Source: Sciscionella marina DSM 45152 (GTDB lineage Bacteria > Actinomycetota > Actinomycetes > Mycobacteriales > Pseudonocardiaceae). Taken from it: a stretch of 64,000 nucleotides of DNA. Shown here piece after piece: positions 42,679-50,829 of the stretch (its first letter is position 1; the number at the start of each line of letters is the position of its first letter). The DNA lies in NCBI RefSeq assembly GCF_000379465.1, contig NZ_KB905380.1:992001-1056000 (forward strand), given 5' to 3'. The position numbers were made by a program, and so were the translations under genes. Under the pieces are notes generated by a model. The model was not told where the DNA came from. It did not search any database and saw nothing but the letters and a program-made list of their open reading frames with translations.

Positions 42679-43451
42679 TGACACAGGGAGAATTCGCCGG
42701 ATCGGTGGCGCTGGTGACCGGCGGCTCCGCGGGGATCGGGGCGGCGGCGGTGCGGCGGCTGCTCGAGGGCGGCGCGCAGGTCGCCTACTGCGGGACCGAG
42801 ACCGCCGAACTTCCCGGGGCGAGCGGAACCGTGCTCGACGTCGCCGACCCTGCCGCGGTCGCGGACTGGGTCACCGCGTGCGCGGAACGGTTCGGCGGTA
42901 TCGACATTCTGGTCAACTCCGCGGGAATCCAGCGCTATGGCACCGCGGAACACACCTCGGACGCGCTCTGGGACGAGGTGTTCGGGGTGAACGTGAAGGG
43001 CATCTTCCACGCCTGCCGCGCCGTACTCCCGCACCTGCGTGCCCGGGGCGGCGGGGCCATCGTGAACGTCTCCTCGGTGCAGGCCTTCGTGGCCCAGACG
43101 AACGCGGCCGCCTACTGCGCGAGCAAGGGCGCGATCAACGCGTTCACCAAGGCCATGGCCGTGGATCACGCGCACGAGGGGATTCGGGTGAACGCCGTCT
43201 GCCCCGGATCGGTGCACACCCCGATGCTGCGCTGGGCGGTCGGGCTCACCGCGGACGGGCGGGACACCGGCGAACTGCTCGGCGAACTCGGCGCGGCACA
43301 CCCGCTCGGGCGGGTCGCCGAACCGGAGGAGGTCGCCGAGCTGATCGCCTTTCTCGCCGGTCCGCGTGCCTCGTTCATCACCGGTTCCGAACACCGGGTG
43401 GACGGCGGGCTGCTCGCGGTGAACGCGGCGGAGGGCCCTTACCGGCCCTGA
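42678..43451 (+). CDS. SDR family oxidoreductase (sugar dehydrogenase-like)
   Basis: A 257-residue short-chain dehydrogenase: VTGGSAGIGAAAVRRLL, NSAG near residue 82, SSVQAF with catalytic Ser, YCASK as the Tyr-x3-Lys pair and VDGGLLAVN at the end. ATG shares one base with the esterase stop (TGATG). Position next to an enolase-type sugar-acid dehydratase operon suggests it oxidises a sugar to a lactone or aldonate, or reduces a keto sugar. This role is inferred from context only. Confidence 0.88.
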   Translation: MTQGEFAGSVALVTGGSAGIGAAAVRRLLEGGAQVAYCGTETAELPGASGTVLDVADPAAVADWVTACAERFGGIDILVNSAGIQRYGTAEHTSDALWDEVFGVNVKGIFHACRAVLPHLRARGGGAIVNVSSVQAFVAQTNAAAYCASKGAINAFTKAMAVDHAHEGIRVNAVCPGSVHTPMLRWAVGLTADGRDTGELLGELGAAHPLGRVAEPEEVAELIAFLAGPRASFITGSEHRVDGGLLAVNAAEGPYRP

Positions 43452-43458
43452 ACCGGGG

Positions 43459-43880
43459 TCACCAGCGCTGCGCGAGGAACCGGGCCCCGTACTCGCACGC
43501 GGCCTTGGCCTCCGGCAGGGAGTCGGCGCCGAGCATCTGGAACCCGTGCACCTGCCCCGGCCAGATCTGCACCTCGCAGCGCCGCCCGCACAGGGCGGCA
43601 CCGAGCAGCTCCGCATCGGCGACCACGCACTCGGTGCCACCGGTCTGCACCAGCACAGGTGGCCAGCCGCTGGTGTCCGCCTCCAGCGGGGACAGCCGCG
43701 GATCATCGGTGCGCCCATCGGGCAGGTAGGCCTCGAGCAGCCAGTTGACGGTCTTCGCGGGCGGGTACACCGGATCGGGCTGTTCGGCATCACGTGCGCA
43801 CGCCGCCTTCCCGGTGATGTCCACGGTCGGCGAGAGCAGCAGCGCGGCACCGGGCATCGGCAGCCCGTTGCGGGCGAGAT
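43459..43880 (-). pseudogene. 5'-truncated alpha/beta hydrolase (HSL/LipH type)
   Basis: Only the C-terminal part of a hydrolase-fold-3 protein remains: NGLPMPGAALLLSPTVDITG, VLVQTGGTEC (acid region) and WPGQVHGFQML (His). The family normally spans about 300 residues with HGGG and GDSAG motifs in the missing N-terminal half. An ATG at 43857 would give 132 residues without the nucleophile serine, so the fragment cannot be a working esterase. Homology ends near 43880, exactly where a fragment of an unrelated permease begins in the other direction. Confidence 0.8.
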
Positions 43881-44263
43881 CCCCCGAGCAGGCTCGCGTT
43901 CCTCTCCGCGAACCTGATCGTGTTCTGGACCGGCTGGGAGGTCAACGAGAACTGTTCGCCGCGATCGCGCTCGGCTACGTTTTCCTCGCCTGCTACCGGA
44001 AATTCGCCCGCCGCACCGCGCTGGATTTCCGCGCCGGTTCCTGGTGCCTGATCTGGATCACGGGGATGGCCGTGCTGAGCTACTTCGGCGAGTTCGGCGC
44101 CGCGGCGGACACCGTGCTGCCCGGCGGCAAGGGACCGCTCGGCATGGTCGGCGGGCCGGTGATCATCGCCGGATTCAGCGCGGCCGTCTACGCCTACGCG
44201 ATGCTGATGCGCCCCTCGTTCGCGAACACGATCGCGAATATCGGTGACCCGTGCGAACAGTGA
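43881..44263 (+). pseudogene. 5'-truncated, frameshifted APC-family permease
   Basis: The C-terminal third of an amino acid permease is readable in two frames: LAFLSANLIVFWTGWE in one frame up to about 43949, then LFAAIALGYVFLAC, SWCLIWITGMAVLSYFG and IIAGFSAAVYAYAML in another. One base is missing near 43950 at the frame change. There is no start and the first eight or nine helices are gone. The remaining helices match the end of APC permeases. It abuts the hydrolase fragment, marking a deletion. Confidence 0.75.
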
Positions 44264-44275
44264 GGGCGCACCGGG

Positions 44276-44281
44276 CATGAT
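44276..44281 (+). promoter_or_regulatory. -10-like element CATGAT of leaderless tetR
   Basis: CATGAT ends six bases before the ATG at 44288, with no ribosome site between. Confidence 0.35.
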
Positions 44282-44287
44282 GGGCGC

Positions 44288-44887
44288 ATGACCGGAAAGT
44301 CTCGAGGGCGTCCGAGCACCGGGGTGCGCCAGGCGCTGCTCGCCGCCGCGGAGGCGGTGCTGTCCGAGACGGGCGTGGCGAAGCTGTCCACCCGCGAGGT
44401 GGCGCGCCGTGCCGGGGTCGCCGAGTCCAGCATCTTCTACCACTTCGGCGACCGGCTCGGACTGCTCGGCGCGGTGGTGCGCGAACACCTGCCGCTGTAC
44501 CAGTCCGTGGCCACCGAGGTGCTGGAGAGCGCGGCGAGCCGTTCCGTGCGGGACAATCTGCTCGCCCTGCTCGACGCGCTGGAAGCGTTCTACGTCCGGA
44601 TCTCGGGCATCCTCGCCGCGGTCCAGGCCGATCCGCAGCTGCACGCCGAGTTCGCCGGCCGCCAGTCCGGGCCGCAGCGCGCGCTCGGCCCGCTGATCGA
44701 CTATCTGAGCGAGGAACGCGCCAGGGGCCGGGTGCGCGCCGGGCTCGACGTGGATTCGGCCGCGCTGTTGCTGCTCGGCGCCGCGCACCAGCGGGCACTG
44801 CTGGGCCATCTCGGCGGCACCCGGCTCGAAGCGCTGCCCAGCACCGCCTCGATCGCGGACACCCTCGCCGCCTCGATCACCCCGTGA
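44288..44887 (+). CDS. TetR family transcriptional regulator
   Basis: The 199-residue protein begins with a basic arm (TGKSRGRPS), then ALLAAAEAVLSETGVAKLST and REVARRAGVAESSIFYHFGD, the TetR DNA-binding domain. The C-terminal ligand domain has no specific match. It lies 70 bases before a DUF2871 gene, with a perfect TTTACTGAG/CTCAGTAAA repeat between. Control of that gene by this regulator is the simplest reading. Confidence 0.9.
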   Translation: MTGKSRGRPSTGVRQALLAAAEAVLSETGVAKLSTREVARRAGVAESSIFYHFGDRLGLLGAVVREHLPLYQSVATEVLESAASRSVRDNLLALLDALEAFYVRISGILAAVQADPQLHAEFAGRQSGPQRALGPLIDYLSEERARGRVRAGLDVDSAALLLLGAAHQRALLGHLGGTRLEALPSTASIADTLAASITP

Positions 44888-44910
44888 TCCCTGTGTATGC
44901 TGGCCACATA

Positions 44911-44934
44911 TTTACTGAGTACTTGCTCAGTAAA
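44911..44934 (+). promoter_or_regulatory. Perfect TetR-type operator TTTACTGAG-N6-CTCAGTAAA
   Basis: Nine-base arms at 44911-44919 and 44926-44934 with a six-base spacer, about 23 bases before the DUF2871 start. The TACT-GAGTA/CTCAGTA pattern is common for TetR regulators of small membrane proteins and drug pumps. Confidence 0.75.
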
Positions 44935-44957
44935 ACCGTTCCGAACGAAAGACCACC

Positions 44958-45389
44958 ATGCGCAAACTGTTCTTCGCCGCCCTGACCTACACCGTTCTCG
45001 GCCTGCTCGCCGGCATCTACTACCGCGAGCTCACCAAGGCCTATGACTTCACCGGGGACACCCAGCTCAGCACCCTGCACACACACCTGCTCGCGCTGGG
45101 CATGCTGGCTTTCCTGATCGTGCTGGCCCTGGAGAAGGTCTTCACGCTGAGCGCCAGCCGCTGGTTCCGGTACTTCTTCTGGTTCTACAACGCCGGGCTG
45201 CTGATCACCGTGGCGCTGATGACCGTGCACGGCACCCTCACCGTGGTCGGTTCCGCCTCCGGGGCGGCCATCGCGGGAATCGCCGGGCTCGGCCACATCG
45301 TGATCACCGTGGGCATCGCTTTCCTGTTCGCCTGCCTGTACGCCCGGCTGCGGCACACCGAATCGGATACCGGCGCGAAGAAGAACTGA
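44958..45389 (+). CDS. DUF2871 family membrane protein
   Basis: A 143-residue protein with four hydrophobic helices: FAALTYTVLGLLAGIYYREL, THLLALGMLAFLIVLALEKV, FFWFYNAGLLITVALMTV and IAGLGHIVITVGIAFLFACL. The conserved His in LHTHLL and GHIV could bind haem or metal but this is unproven. Function of DUF2871 is unknown. The operator directly upstream suggests induction by the ligand of the adjacent TetR protein. Confidence 0.85.
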   Translation: MRKLFFAALTYTVLGLLAGIYYRELTKAYDFTGDTQLSTLHTHLLALGMLAFLIVLALEKVFTLSASRWFRYFFWFYNAGLLITVALMTVHGTLTVVGSASGAAIAGIAGLGHIVITVGIAFLFACLYARLRHTESDTGAKKN

Positions 45390-45412
45390 GCATTACGCCA
45401 CAGCGGCCCGGA

Positions 45413-46054
45413 TCACGCCAGCCAGCCGTGGTAATCGGGAAGTTTGACCGTTCGCTCGGCGTGGTCACCGGCCAGATCGCCGGCCGAATTCCCGATATTG
45501 GCCACGATGGTATAGCCGCGGTGTTCCAGGTCTTCCCTCGCGTGCTGTTTGAACATCTGCAATGATTCCGCGCTCGGCAAGGGATGCAGCACCAGCCCGT
45601 CGACCGGATAGCCCACCGCGCGCAGGTTGTTCCGGGTGGCCTCGCGCAGTGGTTCCGGACGTCCGGTGATGAAGAAAACGCCGAACCCGCGGTCTTTCGC
45701 GGCTTCGACCAGCCGCTGGACCGGTTCGATCGCCGGAATGTCCGGCAGCCGGAAATGGTACTGCGTCTCCAGGCTCGTGTTGTCGATGTCGAGCACGATC
45801 GCGGGTTTCTCGCCGGGTTCGATCGGCACCGATTCGAGGTAGCCCGTGGCGGGCGCGGTGGCTTTCGTCACGTCGCCGATCCAGGTCCGGTAGTCCGGCA
45901 GCCAGGGCGGCACCGCACCCGCCGTCCGCGCGGCAGCGGGCGCGGGATCGGGTGCCGCCGTCGCCGTGGTTCCGGCGAGCAGTGTTCCGGCAACGACAAG
46001 CGAGAGAGCCAGTGCGGTGGATTTCGCCCAGCCGCGCGGATAGCCAGGATGCAT
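45413..46054 (-). CDS. Secreted HAD-family acid phosphatase
   Basis: The 213-residue protein has a signal peptide (LALSLVVAGTLLAGTTATAA) and a HAD subfamily IIIB domain with the nucleophile motif AIVLDIDNTSLET (DxDxT), VFFITGRPEPLREAT (motif II) and NIGNSAGDLAGDHAE (motif IV acids). It would remove phosphate from external organic phosphates. ATG at 46054 is nine bases after AAGGAGG. It converges with the DUF2871 gene. DoxX lies upstream on the same strand with its own spacing. Confidence 0.89.
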   Translation of the reverse strand: MHPGYPRGWAKSTALALSLVVAGTLLAGTTATAAPDPAPAAARTAGAVPPWLPDYRTWIGDVTKATAPATGYLESVPIEPGEKPAIVLDIDNTSLETQYHFRLPDIPAIEPVQRLVEAAKDRGFGVFFITGRPEPLREATRNNLRAVGYPVDGLVLHPLPSAESLQMFKQHAREDLEHRGYTIVANIGNSAGDLAGDHAERTVKLPDYHGWLA

Positions 46055-46162
46055 GGCACGGAACCTCCTTGATCTCCGCCCCCTCGACGTCTGCGCAGCA
46101 CTCTGGTGCAGAACCGCCGCACTGACAACCACCGGATCGGTTCCGTAGGGAGAAGCCTCCCC

Positions 46163-46591
46163 TCAGCCGGCGGTCGCCGCCCGCAGCATCGGAGCGCGCG
46201 GATTCAGTTTCCGGTCGAGGGTGAAACGCCCGCCGCAGAATCCGAGCGCGAGCGAGGCGAGGGCGAGCACCAGGACGTATTCGAAACCGCCGTCGGTGGC
46301 GAAGAATCCCGAGCCGATGTGCGCGATCAGTCCGGCACCGACCATGTCCGCGGCGAGCAACACGCCGAACACCGGGAGCAGCAGGCCGAGGATGAGCGAG
46401 ACCCCGCCGAGCAGTTCGATCAGCGCGGCCACCCAGGCCGAAAGGGTCGGCAGCGGAACGCCCATCTCCACGAATCCGGTCGCCGTCGCGCTCATTCCGT
46501 CGATGGCCAGCTTCTGCAGTCCGTGCGCGATGAACACCACGCCGATGCCGATTCTCGCGATGAGCAGCACTACATCTCTGGTCTTTGTCAT
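46163..46591 (-). CDS. DoxX family membrane protein
   Basis: A 142-residue four-helix membrane protein. It starts LLIARIGIGVVFIAHGLQKL, contains LIELLGGVSLILGLLLP and ends near ALASLALGFCGGRFTLD, matching DoxX. Some DoxX relatives interact with sulfide or thiosulfate oxidation or oxidative-stress complexes. ATG at 46591 is preceded by GAGGGGAGAAACC. A TTGA-N4-TCAA palindrome lies about 50 bases upstream. Confidence 0.87.
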   Translation of the reverse strand: MTKTRDVVLLIARIGIGVVFIAHGLQKLAIDGMSATATGFVEMGVPLPTLSAWVAALIELLGGVSLILGLLLPVFGVLLAADMVGAGLIAHIGSGFFATDGGFEYVLVLALASLALGFCGGRFTLDRKLNPRAPMLRAATAG

Positions 46592-46639
46592 GGTTTCTCC
46601 CCTCGTGAGGTCGATGTCGCCCATGACTGTACCTGATGA

Positions 46640-46651
46640 TTGAACGCTCAA
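46640..46651 (+). promoter_or_regulatory. TTGAACGCTCAA palindrome upstream of doxX
   Basis: TTGA-ACGC-TCAA with inner CG gives a 12-base near-perfect palindrome about 49 bases before the DoxX start. It resembles sites of HxlR/TetR/MarR-like regulators often found before doxX, but no regulator gene adjoins it. Confidence 0.4.
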
Positions 46652-46693
46652 CCACTTTACCGGGAGCTCACATCCGATCGAGCACCCTGCCGA

Positions 46694-47857
46694 TCAGGTG
46701 TAGAGGCTGAATTCGGGGACGGCGCCGGTGAGGTAGTAGGCACCGAGTTCACGCCGCTTGTAGGCGATCGGATCGTGCAGGGTGTGCGTGCGCACGTTGC
46801 GCCAGAACCGGTCGAAGCCGTGTTTGCTCGCGGTAGCCCGCGCCCCGGTCACCTCGAAGACCCGTTCGGTGACCTCGAGCGCGGTTTCGGTGGCCACGAT
46901 CTTGAGCGCGGTGATCCGCTCGGCGAGTTCCCCGCGCCCGGCCCAGGTGAGCGCGGAACCGGCCGCGTCCACCGCGACGAGCGCGACCGCCGCCCGGTCC
47001 GCGAGTGCGCCGAGCGCGGCCAGTTTCGCCGCGAGTTCCCCGTAGGTGGCCAGCACGTACGGATCCGCGGTCGCCGAATCCAGTCCGGAGTGGATCCACG
47101 GCCGGGAGATGGTCCGGGTGTACTCCCGCGCGGTCCGCAGCGCGCCCTCGGCGATCCCCAGATACAGGTGCCCGAACACCGCCTGAATGGCCGGGGTGAG
47201 CAGGGTGGCGCGCGGGGTTATCCGTTCCGGGGCAAGGGATCCGAGCACGTTCCCGGCCGCGACCGGTGCCCGCTCGAAGGTCACGCTCCCGCTCGCGGAC
47301 AGCCGCTGGCCGATGTTGTCCCAGTCCCCGCCGAAGGTGATTCCCGCACCGGTACTGGGAATCGCGGCCAACAGCGGTTCCCCGGTGGTGGTCAGGCTCG
47401 CCCCGATGACGATGACGTCCCCGGAACTCGCCCCGGTGGCGAACCGCTTGGTGCCGTCCAGCAGATACCCCTCGCCGTCCGGGGTCAGCAGCAGCTCCGG
47501 ATCGGTCGGATTGACCGCATCGCCCCAGAGCCACTGCCGCCGCGCACTTTCCCCGCCGAGTCGTTCGGCGACCTCCTCCGGGGCGGTGAACCAGAGGTTG
47601 TACTGGTTCACGTAGTGGTAGCCGATCAGCTGGGCGACCGAACCGTCCGCGGCGGCGATCTCGCGCACCACGGCGAGCGCGGTACCCCAGTCCTGCCCGG
47701 CGCCGCCCTGTGCGGCAGGCACGAGCAGGGCCGGGAGTTCGGCCTTGCGCAACAGTTCCGCCTCGGCGAGCGGTTCGGCCCCGGCCTTGTCACGCTCGAC
47801 CGCGTCAAGGGCCAGGGTCGCGGCGACCTCGCGGGCGCGTTCGATCCAGTCGGTCAT
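46694..47857 (-). CDS. DszC/SfnB-type acyl-CoA-dehydrogenase-fold monooxygenase
   Basis: The 387-residue protein has the acyl-CoA dehydrogenase fold but the signature of flavin-dependent monooxygenases such as DszC (dibenzothiophene) and SfnB (sulfone-related): YHYVNQYNLWF, LDGTKRFATGASSGDVI and a C-terminal FDRFWRNVRTHTLHDPIAYK with the conserved His-Asp pair. These use reduced FMN and oxygen to oxidise sulfur or nitrogen compounds. ATG at 47857 overlaps the upstream monooxygenase stop in ATGA. It is the last gene of a three-gene operon. Confidence 0.85.
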   Translation of the reverse strand: MTDWIERAREVAATLALDAVERDKAGAEPLAEAELLRKAELPALLVPAAQGGAGQDWGTALAVVREIAAADGSVAQLIGYHYVNQYNLWFTAPEEVAERLGGESARRQWLWGDAVNPTDPELLLTPDGEGYLLDGTKRFATGASSGDVIVIGASLTTTGEPLLAAIPSTGAGITFGGDWDNIGQRLSASGSVTFERAPVAAGNVLGSLAPERITPRATLLTPAIQAVFGHLYLGIAEGALRTAREYTRTISRPWIHSGLDSATADPYVLATYGELAAKLAALGALADRAAVALVAVDAAGSALTWAGRGELAERITALKIVATETALEVTERVFEVTGARATASKHGFDRFWRNVRTHTLHDPIAYKRRELGAYYLTGAVPEFSLYT

Positions 47858-49239
47858 ACTCGGGCTCCTTCTCCTGCGTACCGGTACGCGGCACCGGGAT
47901 GGTCGGCGCGCAGCTGCCGCTGTCCGGCGCCGTAGAGAGTTTCGCGCAGCGTGCTGCCGGGATAACCGGTGCGCACCAGTCCCCTGTCGCGCAGTTCGGG
48001 GACCACGTACTCGACGATGTCGGCGAAGGTTCCCGGAGTGATGGCGTAGGCCAGATTGAAACCGTCCACATCGGAGTCCCGCACCCAACGCTCGAGTTCA
48101 TCGGCCACCGTGTCCGGTCCGCCGACCAGAACCGGCCCCATCCCGCCGATTCCCACCCAGTCCGCGATTTCCCGCGGGGTCCATTCCCGGTCCGGGTCCG
48201 CGCTGGAGAACGCCTCGACCGCGCTGCGCACCGCCTCGGTCTCCACATAGCGCAGCGGGGTGTCCGGGTCGTAGCGAGACAGGTCGAGCCCGCTCCAGCC
48301 ACCGTAGAGGCTCAACGCGCCGTCATAGCTGGCATACCGCGCCAGATCCCGGTATTTCGCCTGCGCGTGCTCGTCGTTCTCCCCGGTAATGATCGTCAGC
48401 AGCGCGAAGAACTTCAGGCTACGCGGATCACGGCCGTGCTCCTCGGCGCGCCGCCTGGTGTCCGCGACCAGCGGGGCCAGCACCTCCGGGCGGGTCCCCG
48501 TGATGAAGATGGCCTCGGCGTGCCGGGCGGCGAAATCCCTTCCCCGCGGTGAGGCACCCGCCTGGAACAGTACCGGGGTGCGCTGCGGCGAGGGTTCGGC
48601 GAGGAAGATCCCGGGCACCTCGAAGTGCTCTCCCTTGTGCGCCACGGGATGCACTTTTGCCGGGTCGGTGTACAGGCCGCGCACCGGATCCCGCAGCACG
48701 GCGCCGGGTTCCCAGGAGTACTCCCAGAGCTTGTACACCACCTCCATGAACTCCTCGCCGAGTTCGTAGCGGCTGTCGTGGCCGATCTGGCCCGCCCGCC
48801 CAAGATTGCGCGCCGCACTGTCCAAATAGGACGTCACGATGTTCCACGCGACCCGGCCCTTGGTCAGGTGGTCCAGAGTGGTCATGGTGCGCGCGAAGGA
48901 ATACGGCTGCTCGTAGGTCGCGGACACGGTGACCCCGAACCCGAGATGCTCGGTCACCGCGCCCATCGCGGCGACCGCGGGCAGCGGATCGGTGAGCGGA
49001 ACCTGGGCGCCTTCGGTGATGGCCGGTTCCGCGCCGCCCCGGTACACGTCGTAGACCCCGAGCACATCGGCGATGAACAGGCTGTCGAACCCGCCGCGTT
49101 CCAGCAGTCGCGCGAGATCGGTCCAGTAGCCGAGATCGGTGTAGCGATGCGATTGGTCCTCGGGATGCCGCCACAGTCCGGGCGACTGGTGCCCGGAACA
49201 GCTCATGTCGAAAGCGTTCAGGTGAATCTGCTTGGTCAT
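47854..49239 (-). CDS. NtaA/DszA-family FMN-dependent LLM monooxygenase
   Basis: A 461-residue bacterial-luciferase-like enzyme of the nitrilotriacetate/DszA group. Motifs: FDSLFIADVLGVYDVYRG, TVSATYEQPYSFARTMTTLD, GRVAWNIVTSYLDSAARN and VLFQAGASPRGRDFAARHAE. Members cleave C-N or C-S bonds using FMNH2. It pairs with the DszC-like gene and is preceded by an MFS transporter, resembling desulfurisation modules. Start ATG 49239 overlaps the MFS stop in ATGA. The organic substrate is unknown. Confidence 0.89.
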   Translation of the reverse strand: MTKQIHLNAFDMSCSGHQSPGLWRHPEDQSHRYTDLGYWTDLARLLERGGFDSLFIADVLGVYDVYRGGAEPAITEGAQVPLTDPLPAVAAMGAVTEHLGFGVTVSATYEQPYSFARTMTTLDHLTKGRVAWNIVTSYLDSAARNLGRAGQIGHDSRYELGEEFMEVVYKLWEYSWEPGAVLRDPVRGLYTDPAKVHPVAHKGEHFEVPGIFLAEPSPQRTPVLFQAGASPRGRDFAARHAEAIFITGTRPEVLAPLVADTRRRAEEHGRDPRSLKFFALLTIITGENDEHAQAKYRDLARYASYDGALSLYGGWSGLDLSRYDPDTPLRYVETEAVRSAVEAFSSADPDREWTPREIADWVGIGGMGPVLVGGPDTVADELERWVRDSDVDGFNLAYAITPGTFADIVEYVVPELRDRGLVRTGYPGSTLRETLYGAGQRQLRADHPGAAYRYAGEGARV

Positions 49240-50669
49240 CGAACCTCCTGGCTCACCGGATCGGGATGGGCGGATTCCGCGTCGGCGTCATGCCCGACCG
49301 GCTCCCAGCGGCCGATCAGCAACGCGGCGGCACCGAGCACCGGGGCGATCGCGATCACCCAGAACACGCCCGTGGACAATGCCGAGGACAGCACCGGGAA
49401 CAGGAACAGCGTCACCGCCGTGGCGATCGCATCGCTTCCCCTGCTGAACCCGACACCGGTGCCGCGCAGCGAAGTCGGGTAACTCAGCGCCGCGAAGGTC
49501 ATCAGGTTCGCTCCGGGACCGCTGCCCTGCGCGAACAGATACAGCCCGAGCATGGCCAGCGCCGCGACGATGGCCACCGTGCTCGTCGGGGTGCCGATCA
49601 GCGCGAGCGTGACGAAAGCCAGCAGCTGCGCGGCGAACCCGATCAGGGTCATCGGCCAGGCGCCGAGCCGCCGGGAGAACGTGATGCCGAACAGCCCGCC
49701 GGTGAACGCGAAGGCCACGTTCAGCAGCAGCGAGGCGATGATCGTCGTCAGGCTGCCCTGGGCGAGGAAGGTCGAGATGATCACCGGGAGCCCGAAGGCC
49801 ACTGAGTTGTAGCCGAAGTTCTGCGCCGCGCAGACGACCAGATTCTGCAGGGTGCGCCTGCGGTACACCCCGCGGAACAGCTCCCGGTATCCGCGCGGTG
49901 GTGCCACAGTACCCGCGGATTCATCCGGCCGGGCTTCGACGACGAGCCCGTAGGTATCCCGCAGAATCCGCGCCGCGCCCTCCAGATCGCCCTGATTCGC
50001 CGCCCAGGAAGGCGATTCGCTGATGTAGCGCTTGCGGACCAGGATGATCAGCAGCGCGGGAAGCGCGCCGAAACCGACCGCGAACCGCCACAGCAGACCG
50101 TGCTGCTCGACCGGAAGTACCGCGTACAGCCCGAGAATGAGCAGATAGCAGGCACTCGTCGCGGCATACCAGGCAGGACACCAGGCCGCCGTACGATCGC
50201 TTTTTCCGCGCCTGCCCCGCAAACGGGAGAACTCCGCGAGAAACGCCATCGCGACCGGGAGATCCATGCCCACCCCGATCCCCATCACGAACCGGAAGAA
50301 CACGAGCATCTCCGCGTTCACCGCGCAGGCGGCGCCGATCGCGGCGAGCACGAAGAAGAACATGTCCGCCATGAACACCCGGTACCGGCCGATCCGGTCG
50401 GCGAGCCAGCCGCCGAAGAACGAACCGAACAGCACCCCGAAGGAGATCGAGGCGACCACGATCCCCAGTCCGGCCGGACCGAGCCCGAACTCCCGCGCCA
50501 CATCGGTTTCCCCGTAAGCGAGCGAGGTCAGATCGTAGGCGTCCAAGAACACCCCGCCGAGCGCGATGAACACGATCATCTTGGCATGCCTGGTGTTCGC
50601 GCCGAGCCGGTTCACCACGCCCGCGACATCCGCCGCCGAACCGACGATGGTGGTGGTCTCCGCTGCCAT
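49236..50669 (-). CDS. MFS transporter (sugar/aromatic acid symporter type)
   Basis: A 477-residue transporter with twelve predicted helices. Motif A appears as GGWLADRIGRYRVFMADMFF between helices 2 and 3, and FFRFVMGIGVGMDLPVAMAF carries the helix-4 signature of the sugar porter/AAHS group. FDAYDLT-type sequence (FLDAYDLTSLAYG) in helix 1 fits this group. It likely imports the substrate of the downstream monooxygenases. It diverges from the TauE/SafE pseudogene; a CGACCGCGGTCG palindrome lies between them at 50688-50699. Confidence 0.88.
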   Translation of the reverse strand: MAAETTTIVGSAADVAGVVNRLGANTRHAKMIVFIALGGVFLDAYDLTSLAYGETDVAREFGLGPAGLGIVVASISFGVLFGSFFGGWLADRIGRYRVFMADMFFFVLAAIGAACAVNAEMLVFFRFVMGIGVGMDLPVAMAFLAEFSRLRGRRGKSDRTAAWCPAWYAATSACYLLILGLYAVLPVEQHGLLWRFAVGFGALPALLIILVRKRYISESPSWAANQGDLEGAARILRDTYGLVVEARPDESAGTVAPPRGYRELFRGVYRRRTLQNLVVCAAQNFGYNSVAFGLPVIISTFLAQGSLTTIIASLLLNVAFAFTGGLFGITFSRRLGAWPMTLIGFAAQLLAFVTLALIGTPTSTVAIVAALAMLGLYLFAQGSGPGANLMTFAALSYPTSLRGTGVGFSRGSDAIATAVTLFLFPVLSSALSTGVFWVIAIAPVLGAAALLIGRWEPVGHDADAESAHPDPVSQEVR

Positions 50670-50816
50670 GGGCTCAGCTAAGCGGTGCGACCGCGGTCGT
50701 GTCAGTATCTCCCGGGCGGTGAGAACAGCGCGGAGACCGAACTTGTCGATGTTCGGCGCTTGCTGGTACCAGTGTTCGGTCCGGTTCCGGAGCCTCCGTA
50801 CCGGACCACGCATCGG

Positions 50817-50822
50817 TACCCT
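50817..50822 (+). promoter_or_regulatory. -10 element TACCCT of leaderless TSUP gene
   Basis: TACCCT ends seven bases before the GTG at 50830 and there is no ribosome site. Confidence 0.45.
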
Positions 50823-50829
50823 GGGCCGC

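Noticed and set aside
45465-46655. Long minus-strand frame spanning the acid phosphatase and DoxX genes
   Set aside because: It is a shadow of two well-defined genes in another frame, with Arg/Gly-rich low-complexity sequence and no domain.
50688-50699. CGACCGCGGTCG palindrome as a firm operator for the MFS operon
   Set aside because: It is perfect but only CG-rich 12 bases in a GC-rich genome, so chance occurrence is likely. It is mentioned only as a note in the MFS entry.
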